From Lumbricus rubellus (taxonomy: Eukaryota; Annelida; Clitellata; Crassiclitellata; Lumbricidae), in assembly GCA_945859605.1 (NCBI GenBank), contig OX243814.1, positions 21,679,201-21,743,200 on the forward strand: a stretch of 64,000 bases of DNA. Reading direction: 5' to 3'. Positions 12,970-25,311 of this stretch are shown one piece after another. Every line of letters begins with the position of its first letter. The stretch's first letter is position 1. A program made the translations under genes and the position numbers. The notes below the pieces were generated by a model. The model had not been told where the DNA came from. It saw only the letters and a program-made list of their open reading frames with translations, and searched no databases.

Positions 12970-15900
12970 TCAGTGTATTGGGTGTGAAGCCGAGTCAAAA
13001 AGGTTGTTCTTGTGATCAGCAGGATTGGCTCTTGCTTCATAGGTTGTCACTGTCACTTCATGACGACGTGCCTGAAAAATTACAAGTTCTTTTATAACAA
13101 ACATTTAGACATACCACCGAGTAATAGAAAAGCAGGGTGTGAGCACACGGTATTTCTTTTCTAAGTTCATGCTGTCCTGCAATGCTCATGAAGAAAATTG
13201 AAGTCTAATCCCTCAGCTGCAGCAGAGATGCAACGTTAGGCACCCCCCCCCCCCGGAATCCCCAGAAGAGGGGACTAGATTTTAAGAGCAACTTTTAAAA
13301 AGTTGCCAGAAAAATTGAAACGGACAAAGGGTGTAATTATAATCTGACCTTTAGCTAACCGCAGAGTCCTGTCCTGGTTCTGCTTTATATTATCCTGTGG
13401 CTCACATCACTTTATTCTATACAGATGGTCGCTATGAGGCTTACATAATTTAAGGCCCATAGTGTAAAGATGGTGTCCAAAATAATGGAACACCTATTTC
13501 CATTATTTGAATGACATATTGCACAGGTGGCAAAATTAGAAATGACTGCTAAATATTGAATTTGTTTTAACTTAAGGTAATTAATTTGTGTACTCTTCAG
13601 ATGATTTTTGTTACATTTGTTGTGAGTTACATTTCAAAATGCTGTTTTATAATAATGGCCCAACGAATTTAATTGTAGTAACTAAAGATATCATATAACA
13701 GTATACTGTTACCTACAAGATTGTATAACAAGTGCTCCAATTCATTTTATACATGGCAAACCCTCCATCTCTTTACCCAAGCATCTGGCCACCTTTTTGC
13801 TCATGGAGTCATGGTGTCTAATATTCTATCCATAAGCCACTGCCAATCAACTCCGTCGTATCACTGGTCATATTGAGGGTTTCTCACATGATCTTCAACT
13901 CTGGATGTCCTGCAATCATTGTTCTTTAAGCTCCCAAAACCCAACTTATTTGGTTTGGCACTCACGGACATCCAGCAACTTCAAAACTTTACTCATGTGC
14001 ATTACCAATACTCTTGGAATGGCTTCCATGCTCTTAACTTTCTGATCGACTTGACCTCTGTGTTCCCCAAGTCAGAAACGCAATGGCTAAATCCGGATCT
14101 TTTGCCTGCATAGGTCCTTCTCTTTGGAATGGACTTTCCAACCTGCACAGCGCACGCTCCACCATCCACTCTGATAGCGTTTCTTCATCACTTTTCTTCT
14201 CAACTCAGATGTTGCCTTTTTCTCCCGAGGTCTCTTGCACTGGGAATGCGTCTGAAAAATTCTTTATGTAAGTAATCTTTATAAATGGCCAAATACAATG
14301 CTTCTTCTATGTATTACTGATGCAAAAGCAGATCTTGGCAAAATTCTTAGCATTAATGTGATTCTTGCCTAATACTAAACCAATCACCAGTATGTGCTAC
14401 AAAAGCAAATGCATCCTGTGATTGTATTCCATTGCAATCCCATTTTCTGAGATGTTCTTTCCATCAAATGATGCAAATAAAGTTAAGAAAGTGTAGATCT
14501 AAACAAAACAAAACCTCCAATACCATGTAAAATCGCTATGCTACTTTAAAAATTCACATTTACATTAATCTTAACACTTTAATGACAAACTGTGTGTAGT
14601 GTGTACTAAACGGGAAGTACTGGGGAAAAAAGATTCTAGTAAAAATAAATGTTGAATACTGGTTCAGACATCTTAATATGCACTTTTGCACTCTTCCTCG
14701 TTTCATGGTGTGTATGAGCTAATGTATGCACAGCATTGCACACTGTTGCACAGTATATGGCTGTGTCCTAGCATTGCTAAACTGTTATGCATCTGCCAAT
14801 ATCCACAAATTCCACATCTATGTATTTGCCCGTGCAGTTTGTATTCAAGTGTCAGTTGGGTTAATGTGTGAAAATGCATTGCTTGGTAGATACTTTCCAG
14901 CATGCAGAAAAAACAACTTACTTCGGTAAAGTCTCCTTTAAGTCCGACGTAATAAATTCTAGTAGTCTCAGCACCAAAGTTCTTTGGAAAGTGAATTGAC
15001 AGGTAGGTCACAGAATTGAATCTAGCAATCCTGTAAGCAATCAGCCAACAACAATATGAATTAATAAACCACTAATAATCTCAAAAAAGCTTACATAATT
15101 AATTTACAAGTAGGGCTGTTATTATCACAATACAGCATTGCAATAACTTGGTATTGCCTAACTAATAATTTAAGCCTAGTCGGTATGATGTTGATTATTA
15201 GTCAACACCATATAATTTTATAGAAGGTTGCATACTTTTATTGCATGCGCTATTTCTGTTGCACGCTTTTGTCCTGCGCTATTTTGTGACAGTGCCTGAT
15301 TAATGAAATAGCCACTATAAATGACCAAAGTGAACTAAATGCACTTGCTTAGTATCATATTCGATTTCGCCTTTGTAGTCATGTGACAACTGAAACTCCT
15401 GGTCAGCTTCTGATCCTGCATCATCAAACGTCATAGTCGGACGATTCTTGTACCTAGAAATGCAAGGCACTTTTAGAGAGCTGCAATGAAGATATAAATA
15501 TATAAAACACTGTATTTGTACCACAACGTAAAGATAAGAACAGAGTATTCTAACTTAACAAGAGTTGTGCTGCCCGTTATATTATCATCCGACAGATCTA
15601 CGATACTATCATGTTGGACTGTTGATGGAAGTCTGCAATGATATAAATGATCTATCAAAACCTATATAATCGTTGTCATTTATAGTCGAGTCTCTACTCT
15701 ACCTTTGAGAGTTAGTAAGTTAGTTCTTGCCCGTACCGGTAAAACTATGGAACTCTGGTCCTTGAATCTGACGGATTCTAAACTATTACATCTCTACCAG
15801 TTATGTTCTTCAGTAGTTACTGACATTATCATTCTCTACAGCAGAAGTTCTGCATCTGCAGTGCATATGTTCACTAGTTGTTAACATCCTGGTATTGCCA

Positions 15901-18900
15901 GCTAAGCGCTTTATTAGCAAAATATTAGCAGAATGATGACCTGGGCAAACTGTCCTTAATGAAAAACTAAGAATATAAATCCAGATGCTAAAAAAATTTC
16001 TGTATTGGCAAGTGGGCTAACCCAATTAAATGCAAAAAGATTTTACCATAATATTTATTCGAGATGGCAAAACCTTGGCACTGTTGACTATGTGTTTGTT
16101 GCTTGACATCACTTTTGGTAAAATTTTGCTTCTGAAAACCCTAAAAATTAATAATTCAACTGATTCCAAAGCAGTGAATTTAAGCAAGTTCAAAAGATTT
16201 GCTCTGTTTACCATATTGCAGTAGTCTTTGCACTTACTAATATCCCCGCAAATATTAATGTATATACTAATATAAAATTGACACTGAAAGAATCCAGGAA
16301 CTCACAGTTTCATGACAGAAGGATGTGAGTCACCTTCTCCACCAATAATGATTACACCCTTCAACTTGACGCTACCTAAAAACCTTTGAAGAAAAAGCAG
16401 GTTAGTGAGATTTACTCAAGCTAAAGTACACGCTGTGCACTGCCCATCCGTAATTCAAGTGTAAGAAATGCTAATTAAAAATAGTTTATTTGACCTTTTC
16501 ATAGACATGATTATTAATTATGCAGGGTTCAGCACATCTGCTAGACGGAGCTTTATAATAAAAAACACATCACAGACTAAATCATCCACCACTACAACCA
16601 CCACCACCATGACCACCATGACCACCATCACCACCACCATCTCTTTATCTTTTTGCTGATGTCACTTTACTTCCAGTTTGATACATAGAAAGCGATCTTT
16701 AACTTCTCATATATATATGAAATTTCTATTAATCAAAATTTTATGGATTATGTGACATTCTCAAAATTAGCATTCAGCTACTGATGAACAAAGTAGAGCA
16801 CAGAAATGTTCTGAAGCATGACTGGATATCCAATCAAAGCCATATGCAACAAGTGTGAGACATCAAATTCACAACAAAACTGCACTCCAATATTGTTCAA
16901 AGCATTGCTGGTAAACAAAAGGCTAATGGAAAAGTTCCCATAAAAAAGCAGTGGGACCGTGACACAGAAAGTGGCATCTAGAGATAGAGGCATGTACAGT
17001 GCACACTGCACAATGCTTGTACAACGAACAATGATTTAGCGCGAGTATTTGAGCGCTCAATGCTCAATTTTTAAGTAAGTCTAAACTTACGGAATATTGA
17101 GCAAAAGTTCTTCATCGACATCACTCTGTACAAACTGGAAACAAAATAATGGAAATCAATTTAAATTTAAGAAAAACCAGCAAGAAACTTTCCTTAGCAA
17201 TCCACTGAATGTTACAGCTTTTCATGAATAGTACATACTAATGACTTGAATTGTGATTTTATAACTTAAGTTTGCTTTATGCTCACTGTATTAAATTAAG
17301 TTTGTTTGTTTTTTGTTTTGTTTTTTTGCTTGTTGCATTCCTGTAGATTAAGAATGGATGCCATATTCAAACATTGTTTGAAGACATATTGTTGTATGTT
17401 ATATAGTGTTTAAACAGACACTGTTGAATTAATACCTGGTATCTGATGAATCTAGGGCGACCCTGCTTAGCGGAACCTTATGCTCCTTTGGGTTTACCCA
17501 TTGACGCCAATGTACATGAATGTCTAATCTGTTGATTGCATGTATCAATAAAAAGTATTGATTGATTTAAAACAATGATTGACTGATTGACTGAAAACAA
17601 TCTTGAGAATGTCATTTCATTATTGAAGCAAAATATTTATGCAGTGCAGTAAGGTTCACACTTCACAGTATTTAAGTATAAGAGAAATATAACTTTCAGT
17701 ACTAAGCAAGTGATGATGATGGTTCTCTGCCCGAAGGCAGGTTTTCACGCCAACAATCACAGGGTCATGCCAGTAATCACTCTTTGGGCCCCAACAATCC
17801 AACATGGAATCTAATCAAAAAAGTGATACAATATTTCGTCTTGTCTGTTAAAAGTATTGACCTCCTTTTTCACGCTTCTTTTAGCACGACAACTGAGAGC
17901 CTAGAGCAAGGGTCATGAAGGCTCATCCTCACCCTACCACCCCACTATCCAATAAATACCAGGCTCAGTGCAAGTTAAAACTGTCCGAGTGTTAGGAGTG
18001 GCCATCAGCTTTGTTCTTTGCATGGCGTTGCACCTTCATGACGTCCAACATTCTTGCGTCTCATCCATGCATGTCTTCCGGGTTCTACGCTCACCTCAAA
18101 AGATGGCAAAAAATTCACAAGAAGGGCAACAATTACAGCACTGATGTATGAATTGCTGGCTTGTTGGGAGTACATGCTCAATGCTCACTCAGAACACAGC
18201 TAAGATCATCGGAACAAGATAAAGCACGGCTCTAGGCTTCCTCTTTGAAGGCTCCTTCCCTCCGCTCAAAGGTGTAACAACCCTATGAGACCATGGGACG
18301 TATTTCCTCCAACTTTTGACCAGGCTGCCAGGAGCTTGGGACGATCCCCTCCAACTTCTGCACTGATTCTTAATCAACTTTTCAATGAAAATTGGAATAT
18401 TAACTAAAGGAATTGCAAAATGCTCATTTCCCAAAAGTTCCTAAATCACTCTAGTGTATGATAAAAATTATCTGTCTCATTAAATATACTATATTATACC
18501 AGTCTAAACTAGCGGTAATAATACCATGAAGTAGAGAGATAAACAAGTGCCCAAAATGTAGGCTACTCCATTCGGCATCAAAAGCTCAAAATTGCACCAA
18601 CATCTGGGGTTCCAATTACAACACTTCCTCGTAATGCACTCTCTTCTCACACTCTTCGGTCTGCTGATCAACGTGATCTCTTAATTCTGGGCAAGGACTG
18701 TCACCGTGCCTTTGACGTTGTAAGTCCTTCTATGTGAAATAACATAACCTAGTGGTTCAGAAGACGCTGGACTGGTTCTGTGTTAGAACGGAATCATCCT
18801 AGCATTTTTGGTAAGATTTAAATAACCGGGGAACGGACATCATCCCCCCTGGACATTATCCCCCCCCGGACACTATCCCCCCTGGACATTATCCCCCCCG

Positions 18901-21462
18901 GACACTATCCCCCCCGGGTAGGACATTATCCCCCCCAGTCTATTATATCATTACCTAATAGACCTATGTTAAGTTAATATCTATACATCACACATTAGTT
19001 TATCTTTGTAAAAAGATGGCAAGTTAATTGCAGGTTTGATATGTATATCGTATATCGTTCATTCATCTACTGTGACACGACGCTAATAAGACTACGAAGC
19101 TTAGACGTAGCCTAACTGACGTTAACAAACCTTTCTTGTAGACACTAAACAAATAGGTCCTACATACGATTCTCATTCGTTTCTTTCTAATTCTAATTAT
19201 ACACCTACTGACACTAATTGGACCTAGGCTACGCCAATGACGTTAGGCCTAAAAAAAAATGCTGTGTTTCCGGTAACAGAGCTAAAAAAAATTGGGTAGG
19301 TAGGTCGGAAAATATTTTTATTTTGTAAAATATTTTTATGCAGTGACTATCCGAAAAAGTATACCCCACTAGTCTTTTTTGCACGCTGAAACAAAGTACG
19401 TGTTCTAAGCAAGTATAAACTGCCTATTTCCCGACTGTCTGCACCTAAAACAGCTCTAGAAACAGTCCTATTAATTTCATTTTGTTGACGTCTCTTATGT
19501 TATGTCAATACAAATGTTAAAAAAGATTTTTTGAAAAAAAATTTAAATTTTTGTTGGAAAAAAAAAATTTTAATAAAAATTTTTTACAAAAATATTTGGG
19601 TCGCGGCCGTAAAAATGGGTCGGTCGCGTTACCGGAAACACAACACTTTTTTTTACGCCTTAACAAACCTTCGTAGGGCTACTTAATGTAGACGACTCCC
19701 ATTCGTTCATTTCTCTACTGTATTGAATTTAATTTTGAATGGAAAGGTCAGATGTAGTTACTAGTTAGCCTAAATGGCATTAAGAACTTTCGAAGCCTTA
19801 TCGATTACGGCACTATTCTAGGATTTGTACATGAAGGGGGGGATTTTGTCCGGGGGGATAATTTCCTACGAAAAATCGGGGGGGGGGAGGATAGTGTCCG
19901 GGGGGATAATGTCCGGGGGGATAGTGTTCGGGGGATAATGTCCAGGAGGGATAATGTCCTACACCCTAAATAACCTGACCCTAGCCGACAATCACAGTGA
20001 CCGAAATAATGCAGCATTTTGTGGCACAATGATTTAAACTAACAGCGACCATCTACTTATACCTCCTTGGATATTTAGAATCATTGCGTTATACAAGTTC
20101 ACAGAGTACTGAGATTAGTTCTAAGAGGGCTGATAGCAATTAATAAAGATAGGGGCGAAACTGCACAATCGGGGACCGCTACTAATAGATCTTACGTAAT
20201 ATTTTCAATATTTGGGAAAGAGTGACGAAACTAACTCGGGTCATTCCATCTCAAATCAACAAATTTTTTCAAATTTTCCCACTCGACCATCTCAGATTTT
20301 GCAAAGTACTAAGCTCGTTATAGGCATCGTATCAGTTAACGAATGCTTGAAACACTACTATAATGGAAATAGCTGTAATCGTTGAACTACACAAGTCTCA
20401 AAAGCAATTGTTCTTATATTTAGTAGTATTTGAGCTGCTCTTTCCAATGGTGTTAATTTCATAGATGTATCATCTGTCCCACATGTCCATATTGGGCCTT
20501 ACACATTGTCGTCAAAAGGCAAAAAAGTGGTTTCGGTCATTTTCAGAAAGCTATATTGCAACAGGTACACATGATATAGCTGACCTAAATACTTTTCTGT
20601 GCACACAACGTGGACTATGATGGCAAGTGGTTCACACTTTCTCTGATAATGAACCCATTTGGTCATAGTAGAGCAGTAAAATACTTGTGCCAGACATGGT
20701 CTGTTTTTTAAAAGATTTTCAATGTGCAGCTAGAAAAAATATCCATCAGATATCAAGTTCTTTCAATATCCTTGATTAACACCAGTATGACTATATGTAT
20801 CCTGAAAGTTTCATCTACTTATCTGGAAAGATGGTCGACTTATGGCCTCCTTAATATGGCAGTAAATTAAGATGCGATTTTCGAATCGCGATAAACGGGG
20901 TCACCCCGAGTGTCTTTAATTAAAATTCCGTATAAAAAACTACTGGGAGTATTGCTCTCAACTTTTGCACAACATGTTCTAATACATTTATGCACATTCT
21001 GTGCAAATTTCATCAAAATCTGAGATGGTCGAGTGGGAAGCATTTGCTGAATTGAGGCGGAATGACCCACCCTAATTCTAACCCCAACCGACCCTCACGA
21101 CGCTTAACCTGAACCTAACCGACCCTCACGACGCCTAACCTGATCCTAACCGACCCTCACGACGCCTAACCTGAGCCCTAACCGACCCTCACGACGCCTA
21201 TAATCTATTAATAGCGGTCCCCGATTGTGCAGTTTCGCCAAGATAGGCCTACCTTCGTTGTGTCGAGTCTTTCATGCCATGGTTTGAATATCTTCTGACA
21301 CGATTCATCAACGGCTTCGTTTAAGCACTGCACCTTACTTATATCGATTTTTTGATAAAGACTGTACAAATTCCCTCGTTCTGCATCAGATACATTGTGG
21401 TCGTGCTGGTGTTCACTTGAGCAGCATCCATGCCCGTGTCCATGTCCGCCGTGACCCGCCAT
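12970..21462 (-). CDS. PITHD1: PITH domain-containing protein 1, complete
   Basis: Six exons on the minus strand: 21253-21462 (ATG), 17091-17134, 16306-16383, 15349-15453, 14922-15030, 12970-13071 (stop TGA). Total 648 nt, 215 residues, close to the roughly 211 of vertebrate PITHD1. The start gives MAGHGGHGHGHGCC, a His/Gly/Cys-rich leader like that of the vertebrate protein, then LYSLYQKIDISKVQCLNEA and IFKPWHERLDTTK. Later exons carry DVDEELLLNIP, VKLKGVIIIGGEGDSHPS, TMTFDDAGSEADQEF, GEIEYDTK, LSIHFPKNFGAETTRIYYVG and YEARANPADHK, in family order. The PITH domain is a beta-sandwich named for the proteasome-interacting thioredoxin family; no catalytic residues are expected. The fourth intron uses a GC donor (ACTAA|GCAAGT): only this joint keeps frame with the next exon. 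Intron 1 contains nested transposons, one just 13 nt from the donor. A candidate AATAAA lies at 12916-12921. Confidence 0.95.
13740..14310 (+). mobile_element. Degenerate L2/CR1-like LINE fragment
   Basis: Plus-strand remnant with RT C-terminal traces in broken frames: a KTQLIWFGT-like motif near 13940 and GPSLWNGLSNLHSA near 14110, comparable to KTQFIWLG and GPSIWNDLPSNLH of the element at 45285-46452. It ends with a sequence (GTAATCTTTATAAATGGCC) also seen near 37150. Confidence 0.65.
16581..16642. repeat. (ACC/CAT)n trinucleotide-rich stretch
   Basis: Plus-strand run of ACCACCACC interspersed with ATG/ATC, in a PITHD1 intron. Confidence 0.75.
17440..17600 (+). mobile_element. LINE 3' end with GATT tail
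   Basis: Contains CCTTTGGGTTTACCCAT and ends in AATAAAAAGTATTGATTGAT plus GATTGACTGATTGACTG. It matches the sequence around 40070-40440, which has the same core and a longer GATT tail. Likely 3' ends of one LINE family. Confidence 0.5.
17705..17800 (-). mobile_element. RTE-like LINE 3' terminus (remnant)
   Basis: Minus-strand remnant ending in the hairpin CTGCC-TTCG-GGCAG (17727-17740), then AGAGAACC and an ATC-repeat tail. It matches the 3' end of the LINE at 3395-4432. How far it extends upstream (towards 18080) is not clear. Confidence 0.5.
18828..19966. mobile_element. Non-autonomous DNA transposon with GGACATTATCCCCC subterminal repeats
   Basis: Flanked by the 9-bp repeat TAAATAACC (18819-18827 and 19967-19975). 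The left end has five GGACATTATCCCCC-type units, the right end the same motif inverted (GGGGGATAATGTCC). The interior is interrupted by Harbinger copy 3. A 9-bp TSD would suit a Mutator-like element, but there is no transposase to prove it. PITHD1 intron 1. Confidence 0.7.
19246..19659 (-). mobile_element. Harbinger-like MITE, copy 3 (nested)
   Basis: TTA flanks at 19243-19245 and 19660-19662; ends GGCCTAAAAAAAAATG and TTTTACGCC. Opposite orientation to the other copies (GTAACAGAGC end on the left). Inserted inside the element at 18828-19966 in PITHD1 intron 1. Confidence 0.78.
20238..21068. mobile_element. GGGTSATTCC-family inverted-repeat element (nested)
   Basis: Left arm GGGTCATTCCATCTCAAATC and right arm complement GGGTCATTCCGCCTCAATTC, with a further inner match (CACTCGACCATCTCAGATTT). 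831 bp, no transposase. Possible 4-bp TSD ACTC/ACCC, imperfect. Confidence 0.6.
21075..21200. repeat. 31-bp tandem repeat
   Basis: Four units containing AACCGACCCTCACGACGCCT and TAACCTGA, inside the transposon at 20154-21239. Confidence 0.75.
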
Positions 21463-22028
21463 TTTACAAGTCAACACAACGTCCACCGTCCAAAAATATA
21501 TTATCGCCCCTCTTAAATTGTATCTCGGTAATAGCACAACAGCAGCAGATAGTTCTGTTCCGTGAACCGTTCCGTCTCCGATAAAATTATTTGCTCATTC
21601 GTTTATAATCTCTCGTTCTCGTTAGCATAGAATTTGCACGATGGAAGCTTGAGGAGGGAATATTATATCACACATTGCGCGAATAGTCATGGAATATTCC
21701 TGCTGTTGTATACAAAGCATGACGTTCCAGGTCAGGGATGCCACTCTGAATTTTAAAAAGAGGTCAACGAATAAATAAATTTTCCAGGAATTGCTGATAA
21801 TGGCCCCTTTTAACATGAAAAAGCCTCAGTTTAAAAAAACCTAGATCTCAAAAAGTACATAGAAACGCAGGCTACTAAACAAGAGCTAAACAACAAATCT
21901 AGATGGAAAAGCTATGTGTGGCATCCCTGTTCCTGGTGAAGTTTGTTTCGTGGTTTGAAGAGTAGACCTACGTGGGTCAAATTTCTTTATATTGAGCGTT
22001 GAACAGTCTGCGTAGCCGTTTATTTTAG

Positions 22029-22030
<2 letters not shown>

Positions 22031-22066
<36 letters not shown>
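22031..22066. repeat. (TA)n microsatellite
   Basis: A continuous AT dinucleotide run. A similar run lies at 22393-22426, and shorter TA runs at 12180-12192 and 30910-30932. Confidence 0.9.
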
Positions 22067-22072
<6 letters not shown>

Positions 22073-22185
22073 CTCAAGGACTTGAGCTTTAGATTATTTC
22101 CTTGCCATGGCTGTCGATCCTAGGCCTACTTATTCTAGGATTTATGCAGGTCTGACATGTACTGAGACGCAACTCCTTGCAAAGA

Positions 22186-22350
22186 GACATAGTGGAGGGC
22201 AAAATGGAGGGGAAGAGGAAGACCTAGGGAAAAGTTCTTGGACTGGATGATGGAGGATGGATTTGGAAAACTCAAAGAAAAAGCACAACATTGAGAAGAG
22301 TGGCGTCGTTGGGCATCTAGACCTGCCGAGAGGCAGCTAACCTAAAGAAG
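22186..22350 (+). mobile_element. RTE-like LINE 3' fragment
   Basis: Plus-strand fragment similar to the end of the LINE at 3395-4432. Frame-broken translation shows VEGKMEGKRK-like residues and a final Trp-rich segment matching that element's last codons, then the hairpin CTGCC-GAGA-GGCAG (22323-22336) and an AAAGAAGAAG tail. Severely 5'-truncated. Confidence 0.7.
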
Positions 22351-22391
22351 AAGATGCAGGTCTAATATTGCATCAGGTCTGTGCCAAGGGA

Positions 22392-22429
<38 letters not shown>

Positions 22430-23563
22430 CATAAAGCGACGGTCTTGCCTGGATGCATATTCGCTTGATATGGGCTTCAAACCCTACATTTTCAGTCATG
22501 ACAACCCCTAAAATCATCGTACTTTGGACTCGAATAAGACCTCTGCTGGAGCGAACTCTAGCATTCCTCGTCATAACATAACAGTTCATCATAACAGTAT
22601 ATATATAATTTATAATGTCAACAGCAACTCAAAACCATCAGTTGTTCTTTTTTTGAGGGGTGGGGGAGGGCGGAATCTTGGAAACATTTCCTTACTATAG
22701 CCAATACTTGTGTGAGCATTGGAGCCTTTGTGCCATCACTCCTGACTTCTTAGAAGTTTGGCAAAGTTTGCTGACTTCACAGAGCATAGTTCTGTCCATC
22801 AAGTCTCTGTAGCAGAAGAGTAGCACCTGCACAGAATACACAGCACGTCTCTGTGAAAGAAAGAGGCAACATAACAGAGATTAGACGAGCGGTGCTGATA
22901 AGGGAAACAAGTATTAACTGATGAAGACAACTGGTCAGTGTGCTCATAGTAAACGCAAAACCACCATTTTGATTCTGAAACTTGGTCATGAGACACAGAC
23001 AATGCTTTTCAAGACAATGGCCCCACCACCTGATTCCAAGTCACATGTTTCATTTATTATATTAAGAATTCTGCTAGAAGATGATCAAAGACATACATTC
23101 CAGAATTAATTAGTTCAGCTATAGAACGTAAATTACCATTAGCCTACATCACATCATTATAAGACAGTTCGTGGCATGGCTCCCAAAGATAGTAAACCAT
23201 TTCCCTACGCACAGGTACAGAGCATCACCATTCAAAATTCTCTGTTTAGAAGCATTTCCATGTGAATAGATTTCCAGCTGCTGCATGTTACACAAGTAGG
23301 ATAACAAGGTCACCAGTCATAAAATCTGCAAATTCATTTAATTGCAAATCAGATGAATGCCAGTGACATACTGCACCTGGTTACATGTAAAAAATGTAAA
23401 ATAAAACACAGAAATAATAATAAAGTATAGTAATAATAATGTAAAAAATATATAAAGTAGCGACAGCCATAAACAGTCGCCTGGCTGCTAGAATAACGAG
23501 AAATTAGAGAAAATAAGAAATTAAACAACATATGTGTCCCGCTATATGATAAGGTACCATAAG

Positions 23564-24893
23564 CAGGGCCGTATTTAGGGGTGGTCACAAGGTGCCAGTG
23601 CACACGGGCCTCCACCACATAGGGGCCTCCACCACACAAGCAAGAATTTTTTACAGACTTTTTAAGCACTGTGCACTGGCCACAGATACAATTTCATGCA
23701 AATATTTTAAGAAAAGAAACAACTGAAAGAAACGTTAAAGCCTGCAAGGTCAGAAATTAGTTTCTCTTGGTTATGAAGTCATGTCAAATTAGTGCAACTT
23801 TGCGTGTTTTGTTCTTGGCAAATTCTGTCACGAGATCATCAAAGTTAATTTCACGCAGCAAAGTTAATTTCACGCAGAAGGTCTGATTCTATGCTCATCA
23901 GAGCCAGATGGGACAGCCTCTCATTGCCTATCGATGTACGAAGCCTATTCTTAATGAGTTTCATTTTGGAGAAAGAACGTTCCGCACTACAGTTACTGAC
24001 CATGAGCACCAGATACATGCGGAGTGCTTTCTCCACATTAGGAAATGATCCTTGAACGTGTTTTTCATGTATCAGCTGATACATGAAATTCGAGAGAGAG
24101 AGACATCCAGAGCTTGTTCGTCCTTGAATGTTTCCACAAAATCAACAAACTGCACAAGTTCATCTCCAAAGCATTCATCGAGATCATCTTTGTACACCCC
24201 AACAAGATTTTATGCTGCTGCCTGTAGTTCTTGTGATGACAGTAGTCACAGTAGCCTACTGTAGGCCTACATTCAGTTTGCGTAGGAAGCCAAACCGAGA
24301 CGAAACGAGCTCGTACGCACAAAGCCGGTGTTGCAAAGCACTAACAAACTGATCAATGACTGGTAGAAAGTTCTGTATTCGAAATTTATCTGACTCCGGA
24401 TTTCTCGATCCCTTCTTTCTCGTACTCCTGGAAGCAATCTCTCTTGGATTCAATGAAAGCAGAGGCGCAGCGACCGCCCTCCGACCGAAGGGGGCCCCCG
24501 GCAAGAAAGGGGCCCCTAAAAGTGCCAAAAATGAAGGAAATGACTAAAAAAAGGTCATCACATTTTTCGGACTGCGAATTGATGAAATGGTTCCGAGATT
24601 TTGACCGGATGACTAAAAAAAGGTCGTCAGAAATTTCTGGGACATTATGCTCGGAGGGGGCCATGCACGTTCATTGTTGCTATGGCCCTGAATGAAAGTC
24701 TTCAGTGATCTTATGCATAGACAAAAAACACTGGAGGTAACCTACCTACCTACCGATCCATTCATCCATCTATCAATGTATACGGCATTGCTGTGGTACG
24801 TCGCCATTAAAATTGCAATTTTTATATCCCATGCCCATTGGGCCTCCACCACAGCGGTGCACATGGGCCTCCACCAAAGTAAATACGGCCCTG
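23564..24893 (-). mobile_element. hAT transposon with decayed transposase
   Basis: Inverted ends CAGGGCCGTATTTA...TAAATACGGCCCTG and an exact 8-bp TSD ACCATAAG at 23556-23563 and 24894-24901. On the minus strand 23851-24084 encodes the hAT C-terminal dimerisation region (NCSAERSFSKMKLIKNRLRT, SHLALMSIESDLL). The upstream coding part (24080-24200) is in another frame, shifted at a GAGAGAGAG run, and most of the transposase is missing. 1330 bp, non-functional. Confidence 0.88.
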
Positions 24894-25311
24894 ACCATAA
24901 GTCGGCGTACAGTTTCGCGAGAAATCGCGCATAAAGACGTGGGGGAAATTTTTTTTTTTATATTATCAAATTTGAAATCTTGGTATTTTTAGCAGCAGGT
25001 GAAAAGGACGTTTTAAGTTAATAACACTGATAATAATAATAGACAACACTGAGAATTTGTTATGAACCTCTTGTAGGATAAATCGCTCAGAAGCGCTCCC
25101 AGTGTGCAAGACCCCACGATACTCATCGATGGAAATAAGTGGCAACTTTTTCATGAACATCATTATAAGTCGGTCATTTATCATCCAATTTTGATCTGGT
25201 TTTCAGCAAAATGTTCAGCTCACTTAGCTGGTTTGTGAAGGCATAATAACTCCAAACCCGACTTATGGTACCTTTTCATATAGCGGGTCACATATATTTC
25301 TACAACTACTA

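Larger units (their letters stand above)
20154..21239. mobile_element. DNA transposon next to the PITHD1 exon 1 donor, with nested element
   Basis: Ends GGCGAAACTGCACAATCGGG and its complement, with inverted repeats running about 38 bp; TSD AAGATAGG at 20146-20153 and 21240-21247. Contains the GGGTCATTCC element (20238-21068) and a 31-bp tandem repeat (21075-21200). Its right TSD starts at PITHD1 intron position +6. Confidence 0.72.

Noticed and set aside
15549..15632. Exon-like frame in a PITHD1 intron with GCAG acceptor
   Set aside because: Neighbouring exons join in phase and match the family without it; the sequence has no PITH similarity.
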